Source: Neodontobutis hainanensis (taxonomy: Eukaryota > Chordata > Actinopteri > Gobiiformes > Odontobutidae). From it: a stretch of 64,000 nt of DNA. Numbering within the stretch: the first letter of the stretch is position 1; the number at the start of each line of letters is the position of its first letter. The translations under genes and the position numbers were made by a program. Where the stretch lies: assembly GCA_024349245.1 (NCBI GenBank), contig JALDNG010000825.1, forward strand, positions 62,001 to 126,000. Direction: 5' to 3'. The notes under the pieces are model-generated. The model did no database searches and was not told where the DNA came from. It saw only the letters and a list, made by a program, of their open reading frames with translations. Below, one piece after another: positions 1 through 9,959 of this stretch.

Positions 1-211
1 TGAACGAAACGCCTCCTACCACTTTTACAGCATGATATAAAAGCTGATGTATTGTTTACCTTTGCCAAAGCAAACCTTATCCTGTACTATTGTCTACATG
101 TGTGTGCTTTGTTTCATTCTTTCATGAGTTAAAACCTTACCATTCATTCCAAATTGTACACTTTCTCCATCGTCTCTGTCATTGATCTGAACTAAAAAGG
201 AAGTTGACATT
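1..211 (+). other. LTR-like segment (U3-R-U5 look) ending CA-TT at the tRNA-His match
   Basis: The sequence carries a TATAAAA box near 36 and ends ...GACA followed by TT. Directly after that begins TGG plus the 3' end of tRNA-His read on the opposite strand. In retroviruses of the gamma type the 5' LTR ends in CA, two bases follow, and then comes an 18-base primer-binding site that starts TGG. That is the arrangement seen here. Copies occur at 3421-3653 and at the matching place in each B unit. I could not define the left end of the LTR. It could also be ordinary tRNA flank. LTR identity is inference. Confidence 0.4.
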
Positions 212-286
212 TGGTGCCGTGATTCGGATTAGAACTGGGGTTGCTGCGACCACAACGCAGAGTACTAACCACTATACGATCACGGC
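212..286 (-). pseudogene. tRNA-His(GTG)-derived sequence with an encoded CCA
   Basis: Read on the minus strand, 286-215 gives a 72-nt tRNA-His. The acceptor stem GCCGTGA/TCACGGC is perfect and the anticodon stem is CTGCG/CGCAG with GTG in the loop. The T stem is broken and the B box reads AGTTCTAATCC. The three bases 214-212 encode CCA, which nuclear tRNA genes normally lack. This suggests a copy made from a mature tRNA, for example a reverse-transcription primer. On the minus strand a run of T (complement of 194-198) lies about 14 nt downstream, so a decayed Pol III gene is the alternative. Confidence 0.7.
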
Positions 287-1074
287 ACACCTTTAATGCT
301 GGAAAAAAAAACCTATAAATAGTCTGATAATAAATAGATTTTATATTACATTTGTTTGTGACACGGGAGCGCGGCGCTCAAAGATTTGAAGAAGTTAAAG
401 ATCTAAAAACGGGATCTAAATAAAAAGCCTTGTTTGCTATTTTGCAAAGCTATTCTATGTATCAATAAGAACGAGACCTATTAGTGGCACTAACTATCAG
501 TGTCATTCCAACCCCACACGATAAGAAAGCGATAAGAATATCTGGGACACAAATATTGGAGGAGAATGAATATTATCACTTACAAAAGGGGAAAATGTGG
601 AAAAAACATTACCAGATCCTGGGACTAGAAAAAAAAACGAGTATGTATTTTCTGGTACAGTTCTGACAAATGTCTGGAGACAGTGGATACAACACAACCA
701 CTGTTTGGGTTAATTGAGAATGTTCCTCACAGCAACTCAAAATAACAGAGTTTTCATATCACCCTTCCTTTCTTTACTCACTCTTATTTTTTTTTATTTT
801 TTTTTTAGAGCTGGAGTTTTTGCTCCACTCTCATTGTTGGACCCTTTACATAAAAAAAAAAACTTTTAATGATGCAATGAATGCTCTGCATTGAAACACT
901 AAATTAATGTTATTGGTTGCTATTTTGGATAACTTGAATAAATAAGGAGAAACTTGTTAATTCAATTTTACACTTGATGTTAAATGAACTCCAGCCTTTT
1001 ATTTTTTATAGCATTTTTTATTCTTCTGTTGAGCTGTGTCTGCTCAAAGAACAATGGTGTTTATTCAAGAGCAA

Positions 1075-1432
1075 AATCAGACAGTTTAACCATCGTGGAA
1101 CCATCTGATGTGCCTGATAACCTGAAACACAAAATTATTGAGCTGCAAAGCAATGACGAATTCAAAGCTTAATACAACAACCTCCCTCTGCTCGACTTCT
1201 ATAAACTGCATGTACGTTCTGAGGATACATGCACATGAGTTTGCATCTATGTTTGGGACAACCTACTGCTGTGAGCAGTTCTTTTCAAAACTGACTCTTG
1301 CAAAAAATTTATTCCGTTCAAGACTAACTGACACAAACTTGGAAAAGTATCATCATCGTCATCATTATCACTGCCATCTAACATCAGACGTCTCACCAAA
1401 GAGAAGCAGTTCAACCATCGCATTAGAGAGGT
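1075..1432 (+). pseudogene. hAT transposase C-terminal (hATC) fragment
   Basis: Translation in shifting frames gives VEPSDVPDNLKHKIIELQS, then NNLPLLDFYKLHVRSED, then HEFASMFGTTYCCEQFFSKL and finally a piece ending SNIRR-LTKEKQF. This is the C-terminal dimerisation region of hAT transposases of the ZBED/GTF2IRD2/EPM2AIP1 type. The same words appear in the longer minus-strand copy at 18.7-18.95 kb. A stop follows the EFKA codons and a run of CAT repeats interrupts the end, so it is not translatable. Only this tail of the transposase is in the unit. Homologous pieces lie in B1-B4. Confidence 0.75.
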
Positions 1433-1477
1433 TAGATATGTTTGTGTTTACTTTTTTAGTTTGTTGTAATTTTGTAT

Positions 1478-1566
1478 GAGCCTGAAGGTGGACTTCAGAC
1501 TCATGTCCACCAAGGGTTGCTCTTGTGTGTTGATACATTTTCTTGTGAAGCCACCTTTTAAGAAAC
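1478..1566 (-). pseudogene. Penelope-like element, GIY-YIG tail fragment
   Basis: The minus strand encodes LKRWLHKKMYQHTRATLGGH followed by ESEVHL. This matches in pattern the LHKRMYQHRRA-G-ES-VHL stretch of the better preserved fragment at 33.4 kb and the one at 18.65 kb. The region sits just after the GIY-YIG core of Penelope-like elements. It is only about 30 codons long and has no start. It lies about 50 bp from the hATC fragment, tail to tail, and about 30 bp from the tRNA-Gly. Equivalent pieces are at about 42872-42957, 46247-46333, 49624-49711 and 52565-52651. Confidence 0.6.
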
Positions 1567-1593
1567 ATGGCACTGGACCCATAATAGAAATAC

Positions 1594-1664
1594 TGCATTA
1601 GCCGGGAATCGAACCCGGGCCTCCCGCGTGGCAGGCGAGAATTCTACCACTGAACCACCAATGC
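1594..1664 (-). tRNA. tRNA-Gly(GCC), intact-looking
   Basis: The minus strand gives a 71-nt tRNA-Gly. The anticodon stem is CTCGC/GCGGG with loop CTGCCAC (anticodon GCC). The B box GGTTCGATTCC is perfect, the acceptor is GCATTGG paired with CTAATGC, and the discriminator is A. No CCA is encoded. No run of four T is seen within about 40 nt downstream, so termination may be weak. It is the best preserved of the five macrosatellite copies; those in B1-B3 carry deletions or an anticodon change. Confidence 0.85.
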
Positions 1665-2228
1665 CCTTAGCACGGGTTTTGAGGTCTCTGTCAGTGGGAC
1701 TATAGCTCAGTGGTCTACCTGATTGCTTTAAGGCATTTGCGTAGTAATGGTGTGATCAACACCTTCAGCAATCCATCAGTATCCCGTATAATGTTCTATT
1801 AGGTCAAAAGTCTAATCATCCCCTAAGTTTTCCGTTCCTTGAAACCACTTGGTCTCCTTGGTGCATTAAATCTAATGACATGCACCCATTCTGTTCAGGC
1901 TCTACCTTCAGTACTCAGTGTTCAGTGGGGCTACTCTTTGCTCCGGCCCCTCGCTCTGATTTCGATGGCAGTTTCTGGCTTCTGGCCTTGGCTGAGCTAA
2001 GATGGTTGGGGAGAGACACACCTCAAAAGAGACGTGTTAGATCTATATAATGTACATTGTGTCTTTGTCCATATCTAAAGTATCATGTCAGCACTAAATG
2101 GTCATCTAACCATCATATTTTCTTTAACCAAAAACTGAAAAAAAGCAGAACAAAAGCTTCTCCACAGATTTATATTTCAATAAAAACTATTTAGCTGAAG
2201 TCAGCAAGCCCCCAAGAGTAGGAAAACT

Positions 2229-2403
2229 AAAGTCCTGTTGAAAATTCCACTGTCCACAAACCCACTTTTTGTTATATTGAATAAATCTAAAGTGGGATCT
2301 CTTTATCTCAGCTCTTAAATATTGTAGGGTCAATATATTTTTATATTCCATATAACTAAGTAGTGGGTTCATGGACATTGGAATTTTACAACGGGACTTA
2401 GTG
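2229..2403. repeat. Imperfect inverted repeat (fold-back element)
   Basis: The left arm (2229-2278) contains GTCCTGTTGAAAATTCCACT, then GTCCACAAACCCACT. The right arm (about 2345-2403) contains AGTGGGTTCATGGAC and GGAATTTTACAACGGGACTT. The arms are reverse complements with scattered mismatches, around an AT-rich centre. The same arms recur in the satellite zone at 36.7-42.2 kb and once per array unit. No protein coding is seen. It behaves like a small fold-back or MITE-like family, but no terminal motif or target duplication was identified. Confidence 0.65.
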
Positions 2404-2573
2404 CTAAAGACTCAGGGTGACCTACCGAGTACAGTCATATACTTTTTTAGAAACATTGGAACCTGTTTCTAGCTTGACCCAACTGGCAAACTAGAATCCT
2501 AAATTATAAACCAGAATCCAACCTTCATGTGAAATTCAGTGCTTGGACCAGGAACATTACAGATTTTTAGATT

Positions 2574-3130
2574 TTAGAGAAACAGACTTGAGGTGACTGC
2601 TGACACTTTCTGTGGTCCAAAGATGATTAGTCCAGTCTTGTCTCTGTTCAGTTGGCGAAAATTATTTTGCATCCACATGTCAGACTGACACAGTGAATGG
2701 ATTGATCCATTTTCACCTGCTGTGAGTGACATGTAAATCTGAGTATCATCTGCATAATTATGGTAGGATACGTCACAGCTGCGTATCAACTGGCCCAAAG
2801 GAAGCATGAATAATAGGGGTCCCAAGATAGACCTCTGTGGAACCCCACATGTCAGGGTCATTTGGTCTGATACACAGTTACCAACCAAAACAAAGTACTT
2901 TCTGTCTGAATCCTGACTTTAATGGATCAAAGCAGTTCTCTTCTTTAGAGAGGCTTGATGACAGCAGTTTTAGGGCCTTTAGAAATGTTCCAGACTGTAA
3001 GGAACTATTGACTAAATCAGTGAGTTGTGTTAACAAACTGCTTAGTACTGATTTTAGAAATCTAGTGGGTAAAACATTGAGGCAGCAGGTGGATGGACTC
3101 AGGCTTGAAAATGCCTCATGTTTCTGTTAA
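2574..3130 (-). pseudogene. L2/Maui-type LINE reverse transcriptase fragment with internal deletion
   Basis: The minus strand first encodes an RT N-terminal piece (about 3100-2920) that reads VNSSLQSGTF and LKALKTAVIKPL. After a deletion it continues with the palm motifs TLTCGVPQRSILGPLLFM and YHNYADDTQIYM (active-site YADD near 2740), and ends WMQNNFRQLNRDKTGLIIFG. The order and motifs fit the L2/Maui clade of fish LINEs. Endonuclease, finger region and the 3' end are missing. It cannot encode a working enzyme. The same fragment is in every array unit. Confidence 0.75.
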
Positions 3131-3420
3131 AAACATAAAGTCAAGCTTTTATGAACTTATAAAATCATTAATTAAAAAATATTTTTTACTCAAAGACCTG
3201 ACATTGAACACTGCAAGTTTCAGGTCTGTTTGAGCAGAACCTGAACTTATCTGATTGGAGGGGATTTGAATCAGATTTATCTGATTAGACAATCTAACTG
3301 TCTTTCTTTTCTCCAACCCTCAACTTTTGACTGTAGCTATAGAGCTAGAGGTGAGTGTTCTCTCCCAGGGCCTCAGGTTGAAAAGTGGTTTATTATGACA
3401 AGAAGTCCTGGTACTCCTTG

Positions 3421-3653
3421 AACAATACGCCTCCTACCACTTTTACAGCATGATATAAAAGATGATGTATTGTTTACCTTTGCCAAAGCAAACATTATCC
3501 TGTACTATTGTCTACATGTGTGTGCTTTGTTTCATTCTTTCATGAGTTAAAACCTTACCATTCATTCTAAATTGTACACTTTCTCCATCGTCTCTGTCAT
3601 TGATCTGAACTAAAAATGAAGTTGACATTTGGTGCCGTATAATATCACTTACA
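3421..3653 (+). other. Second LTR-like segment, stopping nine bases into the tRNA-His match
   Basis: This is nearly identical to 1-211, including the TATAAAA box and the end ...GACATT. It then reads TGGTGCCGT and jumps to ATAATATCACTT. So the CA-TT-TGG junction is kept while the rest of the tRNA-His and about 430 bp are absent. B3 and B4 have the same structure. The flank after the jump differs from long-type units at many bases, so the two forms separated long ago. Confidence 0.5.
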
Positions 3654-3810
3654 AAAGGGAAAATATTAAAAGTAAAAATATTACCAAAACCGGGGAAAAG
3701 GAAAAAAATGACTATGTATTTTCTTTTACAGTTCTGACAAGTTTTTTTTTTTTTGTTAGCTGGAGTTTTTGATCCTTCTTATTGGTGGACCTTTTACATT
3801 CAACAAACCT

Positions 3811-4700
3811 TTTAATGATGCAATAAATGCTCTGCACTAAACTGATATTTTAAACGGTTTATGATATTTATAGTCAACATTTGGGTTTTATTGGATCTAT
3901 GGAAAATTAAATGTTTAGTTAAATATATACAATGGACTAAATGGAATTAAATATTGTTTGAAAAATATTGTTTCAAGCAATCATTTTATAATCAAGGTCA
4001 ATAACTGACCACTAAAATAGATGCTGAGGTTCATCTAAACAATAAAAAATTTCATTAACCTTAATCTGTCACTTCTAGGGCCCAGTTTTGTCTGAGGTGT
4101 AGAGGCTTTTTTGTAAGTGAAAAATTCTTGGAAAGAACCTCATTGATTGGAAAGGTGTTTATTTAATAAACCTGGGGTTAATAATAGTAAGTAAAAAGAA
4201 GGTAATTATTAACATTTACGAGCATTTGCCCACTTGCTCTGTGTTTTACTCGCTATTTGAAGTTCTGTTTTTGTTGGATTTATTGATTGGAATGTTTTGG
4301 ATTATTACTTGAATACACTTGAACAGCAGAGCCTTGACATGTTGCAAGAGACCAAAGGTTGTTTTCTATTCAATATAGGGGTTATTGTAAAGTTTTTTTT
4401 TAAATGGATGGATGAATAAATTTTTTTGCCAAACCCCTTTTGTGTTCATGTTGTACATTGCATCAAATCTTTGGAAACTAAAGATAAAAAATTGATTGAT
4501 TCCTTCAACATTTTGAAAATTAAACAAAATTATTAAATCAGGGTATCTATTCTGGATAACTTGAATAAATAAGGAGGAAAACAGGTAATACAATTTTCCA
4601 CTTGATGTTTAATGAACTATAACCTATTTTTATTCTGTAGCATTTTCCTTTCTTCTGTGAGATGTGTCTGGTGAAAGCTAAACACTCAGAAACATCCCTC
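3811..4700 (+). repeat. Array A terminal segment and restart of a partial unit
   Basis: 3811-4555 matches the terminal segment of array B (54896-55626) almost throughout. No reading frame of interest is seen. From 4556 the sequence resembles the region 925-1050 of the unit in diverged form (GGATAACTTGAATAAATAAGG and onward), so the array restarts mid-unit before the LINE at about 4707. Position 4555/4556 is the undisturbed counterpart of the site where retrovirus copy 2 sits at 55626/55627. Confidence 0.8.
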
Positions 4701-4706
4701 CGAATG

Positions 4707-7240
4707 TTTTGGTTTGGTTTGGTTTATTAAGATCCCCATTAGCTGCTGCAAAAGCAGTAACTATTCTTCCTGGCGTCTATAGATTTCAACAAATTTTTCC
4801 TTTTTTTATATATAACATAAAACAATGCATTATACAGACAAAAAGAAAAAGAAAGAAGAAAAATGAAAAATGGAGTGCACACATTCATACCTAACAATTA
4901 CAACAACATAACAAATATAAAACACTAAAACAAAATAAAACAATAGCTCTACATTATTCATAATCATAGTTCACAGTTATACTACCATAGGCTCAAGATT
5001 TTCACAATGTTTTCCCTCTTTTCAACAATTCAACCAAAAGCAAACAATACAAATAATAACAATAATGCAAATAAATAAAGTCTTAATCTTTTACGAAAAA
5101 TTTTTGCATTCATTCCCAAGATCAAAAACTGCGGAAGAGAATTCCATACCACCATTGCTCTATACAACACTGTTCTTTGCATAAGGTTATTTCGACACGG
5201 AGGTAACAAAAACGACTTCCTGTTGACTGGAGTGGAATATTGATGCACAGCATTAAAAAAGAAAGTCTGCTGTATAATATTTCTGGCATTTTTGTAACAA
5301 TAATTTTTCTAACAAAGTTAACAATACCATATTTAATCCTACTTTTTACACTTAGCCAAACTAACCTAGTATTTAATACCCTAACACTAGTCCTGAAAGG
5401 GCAACCCAAAATTACCGAGCTGTTTTGTTTTGAGCAACTTGCAATTTTCTTAAATTCATTTCAGTTGTACTTGACCAAATAACTGAACAATAATCCAAAT
5501 GTGATAAAATCAATGATTCCGCTATTATTTTCAGCACTCGATTTGGAATAAATTTTCTACAATGCTTTACAACTGCCAGACTCCTGCCCATTTTCAATAA
5601 TATTTGATTTATATGACTATTCCAATTTAACAAACTGTCAACAGTCACACCGAGTAGCTTTACCTCAGTAACCTGTTCTAATACAATACCCCCCACAGAT
5701 AAATTCAATACAGGCAAATCTTTTAACAAATACTTGGATCCCAACACCATACATTTACTTTTCCCTGCATTAATCACCATTTTATTGTCCCTGATCCACT
5801 TTTCAATTAGTTTCAGTTCAACTAAAATTGTTATAAGTTCAACAGGGGTTTGCAGACGTATAAACTGTGGAATCATCTGCATATAGAGCCATAGTGGAAT
5901 TCTCTAAAACAAAAGGCAGATCATTTGTAAAAATAGAAAATAAAAGTGGCCCAAGGCAACTCCTTGTGGCACACCACAATCAAGAGTCTGTGTATCAGAA
6001 TTACACCCATTAAACGTTACTGTGAATTCCCTATTGGCAAGATAACTTTTAACCCATTCAATAGCAGATTTTTCAAAACCATAACATACTAACTTTTCCA
6101 ACAAAATTTCATGATCAAGTACATCAAAAGCAGCACTCAGATCTAACAATACTGTTCCAACAATCTTTTTATTTTCAATATCTTTTATCCAGTCGTCAGT
6201 TATCTGAGCCAAAGCTGTTGTTGTAGAATGTTCCTTCCTATATGCATGCTGATAAACTGAGTTTAAATCATTTATTCTAAAGTACATACTGATTTGTTCA
6301 TACACAATTTTTTCTGTAATCTTACTCAAAATAGGTAAAATACTAATAGGTCTACTATTTTTTCCTGACAGAGGTTCCCTATTATTCTTTATAAGTGGCA
6401 TGATTTTAGCGACTTTCCAACTAGTAGGGTAAATGCCTCTCTCTAAACTTAGATTTATTATATAACTTACAGGCATCGCAATCACATCAGCTACTAATTT
6501 TAATAATTTTGCATCAATGTTATCAGCACCTGATGGTTTCTCTTTCAATACTTTTAATAAATTCTCAACTGTAGTAGTACTCACTCTTTCAAATTCAAAT
6601 TTGCATACTTTATTTCCCATTATTTTATTACTAATAGTTCTATTATTAAGATAACTTTTTTTTTCAAATTCGTACTTTGTCTTAAAGTTAAGATTTTATT
6701 CTTGAAATAAGAACTTAAATACTTAGCAATATCACTGGGTTTAGTCAAAAAGGATCCTTCAACTTCTATAAAGGATGGTACTATTTCAATTTTTCTCCCC
6801 ATTATTGTATTAAGCATATTCCAAATTTTATTACTATCAGATTTTGCATCTTTAATCTTATTTTCATAGTAATTTCTTTTTTTTGTTCTATTCAATTTAG
6901 TAACATAATTTCTTAATTTCCTATACTTATTCCACAGAATACTGTTACCTGATGCGATTGCTTCAGCCTTTACTACATTTCTCTGCTTTATGTGCTCCTT
7001 AAGTTCTAAATCTAACCAAGGAGCAGCAATTGTTCTCACAGTTATTCGCTTCAATGGTGCATGTTTATCCATGATTGGCATTATTAAACTCATAAAAGCC
7101 TCTAAGGCTCTATCAGGCTCGTCCTCAACTAATATCCTAGACCAATCAACATTTCTGACTTCATCACAATATTCATTATCATTAAAATTCTTAAATATCC
7201 TTTTCACAATAATTTTTTGCCCTGATTTGGGAACCTAACC
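4707..7240 (-). mobile_element. 5'-truncated non-LTR retrotransposon (CR1/L2/Crack-like LINE)
   Basis: The 3' end is at the left. The plus strand shows GTTTGGTTTGGTTTATTAAG, so the element ends in AATAAACC followed by AAACC-type tail repeats. Just inside lies GATCCCCATTAGC-TGCTGC, a 3'-end sequence seen in several animal LINE families. The body encodes a reverse transcriptase. No apurinic endonuclease is found before 7240, so the 5' part is lost, as is usual for target-primed retrotransposition. The right boundary is approximate and I could not define a target duplication. Confidence 0.75.
5030..7207 (-). pseudogene. LINE ORF2 remnant: reverse transcriptase
   Basis: Reading right to left, 7207-6620 (195 codons) holds the linker between endonuclease and RT, rich in K and R. 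6620-5904 (238 codons) holds the RT fingers and palm: GTVLLDLSAAFDVLDHEILL is the first catalytic block and LDCGVPQGVALG the next. A one-base change near 5938 shifts the frame, after which ALYADDSTVYT (active-site YADD near 5880) lies in the frame open at 5882-5412. The thumb follows with SHLDYCSVIWSS. Two further frames (5409-5122, 5248-5030) hold the C-terminal part. At least four frame breaks make it inactive. Lineage call CR1/L2-like is from motif style only. Confidence 0.75.
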
Positions 7241-8488
7241 TAATGTCAACAAACGAAGATAATACAGACAGACAATAGTGGATTACACATGACATTTAAA
7301 TATAAAGAGAAATCCTTCTGTTTTAACATAGTTAATAACACATTCATTATTTTCCAGGTACAGTATATCTGATTTTGTTTGCTGTGCAGTGGAACAGCTA
7401 CATGGAATCACTTCAAGCTGCTGGTGGTCAGGGTCGGCAGGCATCATGTATAGACCCACGACAGATTCAGCGCATGAATCAGCAGGCTGAGGTACTCTGG
7501 GAAGATCATGTCCTGGAGCCCAACTTTGCTGCTCCTATGCCCTACCTTTTGAATACAAGGCAATCGGTCAACGTGTTGACTAATTGCCTTGTATTCAGTG
7601 ATTGTAGAACCTTTACCAGTGATTGTAGAACTGCCACTGGTCTGACCTGTTGGGAGACACTTGGAGGCGGCCTGCATGAAAAAATGGAGAAACTATAAGT
7701 GGGTGCGTGAAATCCAGAGGTGAGAGAGTTGTGAGGAGGCAGATACTTACCCAAGATTTCCCGGATGGCAGCCCTGGCGGAGGTGATACACTGATGCGTG
7801 CCTGCTTGGCCTGCTTGAGCTGGAAATCGTACACCACTACGCTCCACTGCACCAACCGGATCGTAGACTTAATCCCCGCTGGAGGTAAACCCTTTACGGT
7901 ACAGGAGAGCCGGCAGGTGGGCTGCAGAGTCTGCGCCATAAACTGGACGTTTTACCGGTAGTGGTGCACGGTCAGCTCAGCAATCTTGGCCTTCTTCAGG
8001 CCGTTCAGCCAGGCCTGCATCTTCGCCGTCTGGTCATCATCTGTCTAAATGGATATGCTAAAACAACAACTTGCAAGATTGCTTTTTTATCTCTGTGTTA
8101 AGTAATATTAAAAGAACTTCACATGGTACCACTGCTGCAATAATTGCTGCATTAAACAAGCATTGTAATGTGGTACTGCATCCAATGTTGTGAGTGTTCA
8201 CTGTGCGACAAGCACAAACCAAAGAAAAATATGCCGTTTTCGAATTCGCTGGAGGCTTGTCTCTTCCCTGTTTTATTCATTTATTTTCAACTTTAGCGCT
8301 AGAGTTACTTAGTTTAATTACGGCTGCATATCAGTAAGAGAGAACCAGGTAAACAAGCATTACTTCACGTCTGCTGACAATCTCAAAATCTTCTCATTTA
8401 ATTAACTGTACAGGTTTACAGAGGCTCTACAAATCAGCACTCCTCGCTGAAGAACTGTTCAAGAGCATTAGTCCTGGCTCTGTGCAGG
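7241..8488. other. Unassigned interval with exon-like patches
   Basis: Two patches look coding but are unrecognised. 7375-7560 (+) reads WNSYMESLQAAGGQG onward without stops. On the minus strand about 8040-7750 reads AWLNGLKKAKIAELTVHHYR, then after a stop QFMAQTLQP and YDFQLKQAKQARISV, with a donor-like GGTAAGTATC on the minus strand near 7745-7755. They lie on opposite strands and cannot be one exon. They may be decayed host exons or a retroelement fragment. 8060-8488 shows nothing I can name. Confidence 0.3.
7553..7598. repeat. Strong hairpin-forming inverted repeat
   Basis: GAATACAAGGCAAT is followed two bases later by GTCAAC, then GT, then GTTGAC and ATTGCCTTGTATTC. The two arms are 20 bp of perfect complement interrupted by a symmetric CG/TA bulge, with a 2-base loop. 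A short direct repeat (TTTACCAGTGATTGTAGAAC style) follows at about 7600-7635. No known element is associated. Confidence 0.7.
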
Positions 8489-8493
8489 TGAGG

Positions 8494-8988
8494 TGTCACG
8501 GAGGGGGACGAGAAGCAGGACCCAAACGCAGAACTAGTACGAATGTAAATCAGGTTTATTTGTCACAACAATACAAGGTGGCTCGGAGAACTGTCCGACG
8601 TGGAGTGGAGGTGAGCTGATCCGAAGTCCGGGAAGGTGGCCCACGGATAGACGCCAGTGGAGCAAACAAGGAGGCTTGAGAATAGCAGGTAAGGCTGGAT
8701 CCGGGCTGGAGCTTGCAGTGGCACCTGAGCACAATACGATAGGTAAGTTACGTCTCAAAGTACAAAGAAACATGAAGGTACAAAATCCAAGGAGCACAAC
8801 GTCTTCACTAACTTAGAGTAGTGTTGACAACGAACTGGCGCTGAGTGAAGGGAAGACCGGTTCTTTTAAACAGAGGGTGATGAGGTGTAAGTGGTTGCAG
8901 GTGTGCCGACTGCCCTGCCCAGCTGAGGAGAGAAGAGAACACAGAGGGGAGGGGGAGACACACAGACAGACAAACACAGATCCTGACA
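8494..8988 (-). repeat. 3' LTR of the gypsy element (495 bp)
   Basis: TG...CA ends are present. It is almost identical to the other LTR; the three extra bases are in the first 25 bp (GAGGGGGACGAGAAGC against GAGGGGACGAAGC), with single changes near 8597 and 8876. It follows the polypurine tract in element orientation. Confidence 0.95.
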
Positions 8989-8999
8989 GTACCCCCCCC
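8989..8999 (-). other. Polypurine tract of the gypsy element
   Basis: On the minus strand a run of nine G followed by TAC lies directly before the LTR end TGTCAGG. Such a tract primes plus-strand DNA synthesis. The integrase stop codon (9002-9000) touches it, so no 3' untranslated region or chromodomain remains between. Confidence 0.85.
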
Positions 9000-9959
9000 C
9001 TAATGGACGCCACCGGGCGGACTGCCAGGTTTATCGGGGTGCCTCAGAGGACTGGTGGAGACTGGCTTGATCTGCGAGACGTGGAAGCTCGGATGGATCT
9101 TTAAGGAGGCAGGGAGCTCCAGTCGCACCACCGTAGGGTTGATTAGTTTTTTAATCCGGAATGGGTCGATGTACCGTGGCGCGAGATTCTTGGACTCCGT
9201 CTGGGCGGGATGTCCCTTGCGGCGAGCCACACCATCTGTCCCGGAGATATTTGGGGTAGGTGACCGGTGTTTGTCGGCTAACTGGCAGTTCCGCTCCACT
9301 GACCGGAGTAAGGCCTCTCGAGTAGAGACCCAGATGGCTCTGCAACGGCGGATATGGTCTGACACTGAAGGTACGGCTATCTCCCGTTCTTGTTCGGAAA
9401 CATGGGGTATGTATCCTAGGGCACATTCAAAGGAGATTTTCCGGTAGCTGCGGATGCGAGGAGTTGTGGCGTACTCGATCCATGCCAAGCAGGTACTCCA
9501 GTTGTTCGGCTCTTGTGCTGCCACACACACCGCAGGGCCGCCCAGAGCCTGATTTGCTCTTTCGCATTGGCCGTTAGTCTGAGGATGGAAACCGGAGGAA
9601 AGGCTGACTCCCGTGCCTAGAGCCTTGCAAAACGCTCTCCACACTTGAGAGACAAACTGGGGGCCACGGTCCGACACAATATCCAGGGGGATCCCGTGGA
9701 TCCGGAAAACCTGGTTTACCATGATCTCCGCTGTCTCCAAGGCTGTGGGTAGCTTGGGGAGACCCACAAAGTGAACCGACTTAGAGAACCGGTCGATGAT
9801 GGTGAGGATGACCGTGTTGCCTTGAGAAACGGGCAGGCCGGAAACGAAGTCTATGGCGATGTGTGACCAGGGTCGACTTGGCACGGGAAGGGGGCACAGT
9901 TGCCCTGCCGGCGGTTGATTTGAGGTCTTCCTCGGCGCAGGTGGTGCAGGCAGCCACAA
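9000..9959 (-). pseudogene. Gypsy integrase core and C-terminal domain
   Basis: The 319-codon frame starts after a frame break with the RT frame near 9940. It shows the DDE catalytic core: first Asp in HIAIDFVSGLPVSQG, second Asp in LDIVSDRGPQFVSQVW, and Glu in FHPQTNGQCERANQALGG. A GPY/F-like module follows (YIDPFRIKKLINPTVVRLEL, HPSFHVSQIKP). Sushi-type elements normally continue into a chromodomain that directs integration. Here the frame stops at GGVH next to the polypurine tract, so the chromodomain is deleted. The HHCC zinc domain is in the neighbouring frame (about 10110-9960). Confidence 0.85.

Larger units (their letters stand above)
1..864 (+). repeat. Array A: end of a long-type macrosatellite unit, cut by the window edge
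   Basis: This stretch matches the last ~850 bp of units B1 (about 44792-45638) and B2 (about 48180-49016) almost base for base. It holds the LTR-like segment (1-211), the tRNA-His match (212-286), and then non-coding sequence with two poly-T or poly-A tracts near 786-806 and 852-861. The next unit starts at 865, marked by the motif TTTAATGATGCAATGAATGC. No coding function is visible. The upstream part of the unit lies outside the window. Confidence 0.85.
865..3810 (+). repeat. Array A: short-type macrosatellite unit (2946 bp)
   Basis: This unit has the same order of parts as B3 and B4: hAT C-terminal fragment (+), CAT-rich microsatellite, Penelope tail (-), tRNA-Gly (-), inverted repeat, L2 fragment (-) and LTR-like segment. 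It ends with the junction GGTGCCGTATAATATCAC, where the tRNA-His and ~430 bp of the long-type unit are missing. It differs from the B units by scattered substitutions and small indels, whereas the B units are nearly identical to each other. Confidence 0.9.

Noticed and set aside
1696..1790. GGGACTATAGCTCAGTGG after the tRNA-Gly, resembling a tRNA A box
   Set aside because: The A-box-like word is convincing, but the following sequence does not give a proper anticodon arm, and the B-box place reads GGTGTGATCAACACC. It may be a decayed tRNA, but I cannot name or fold it.
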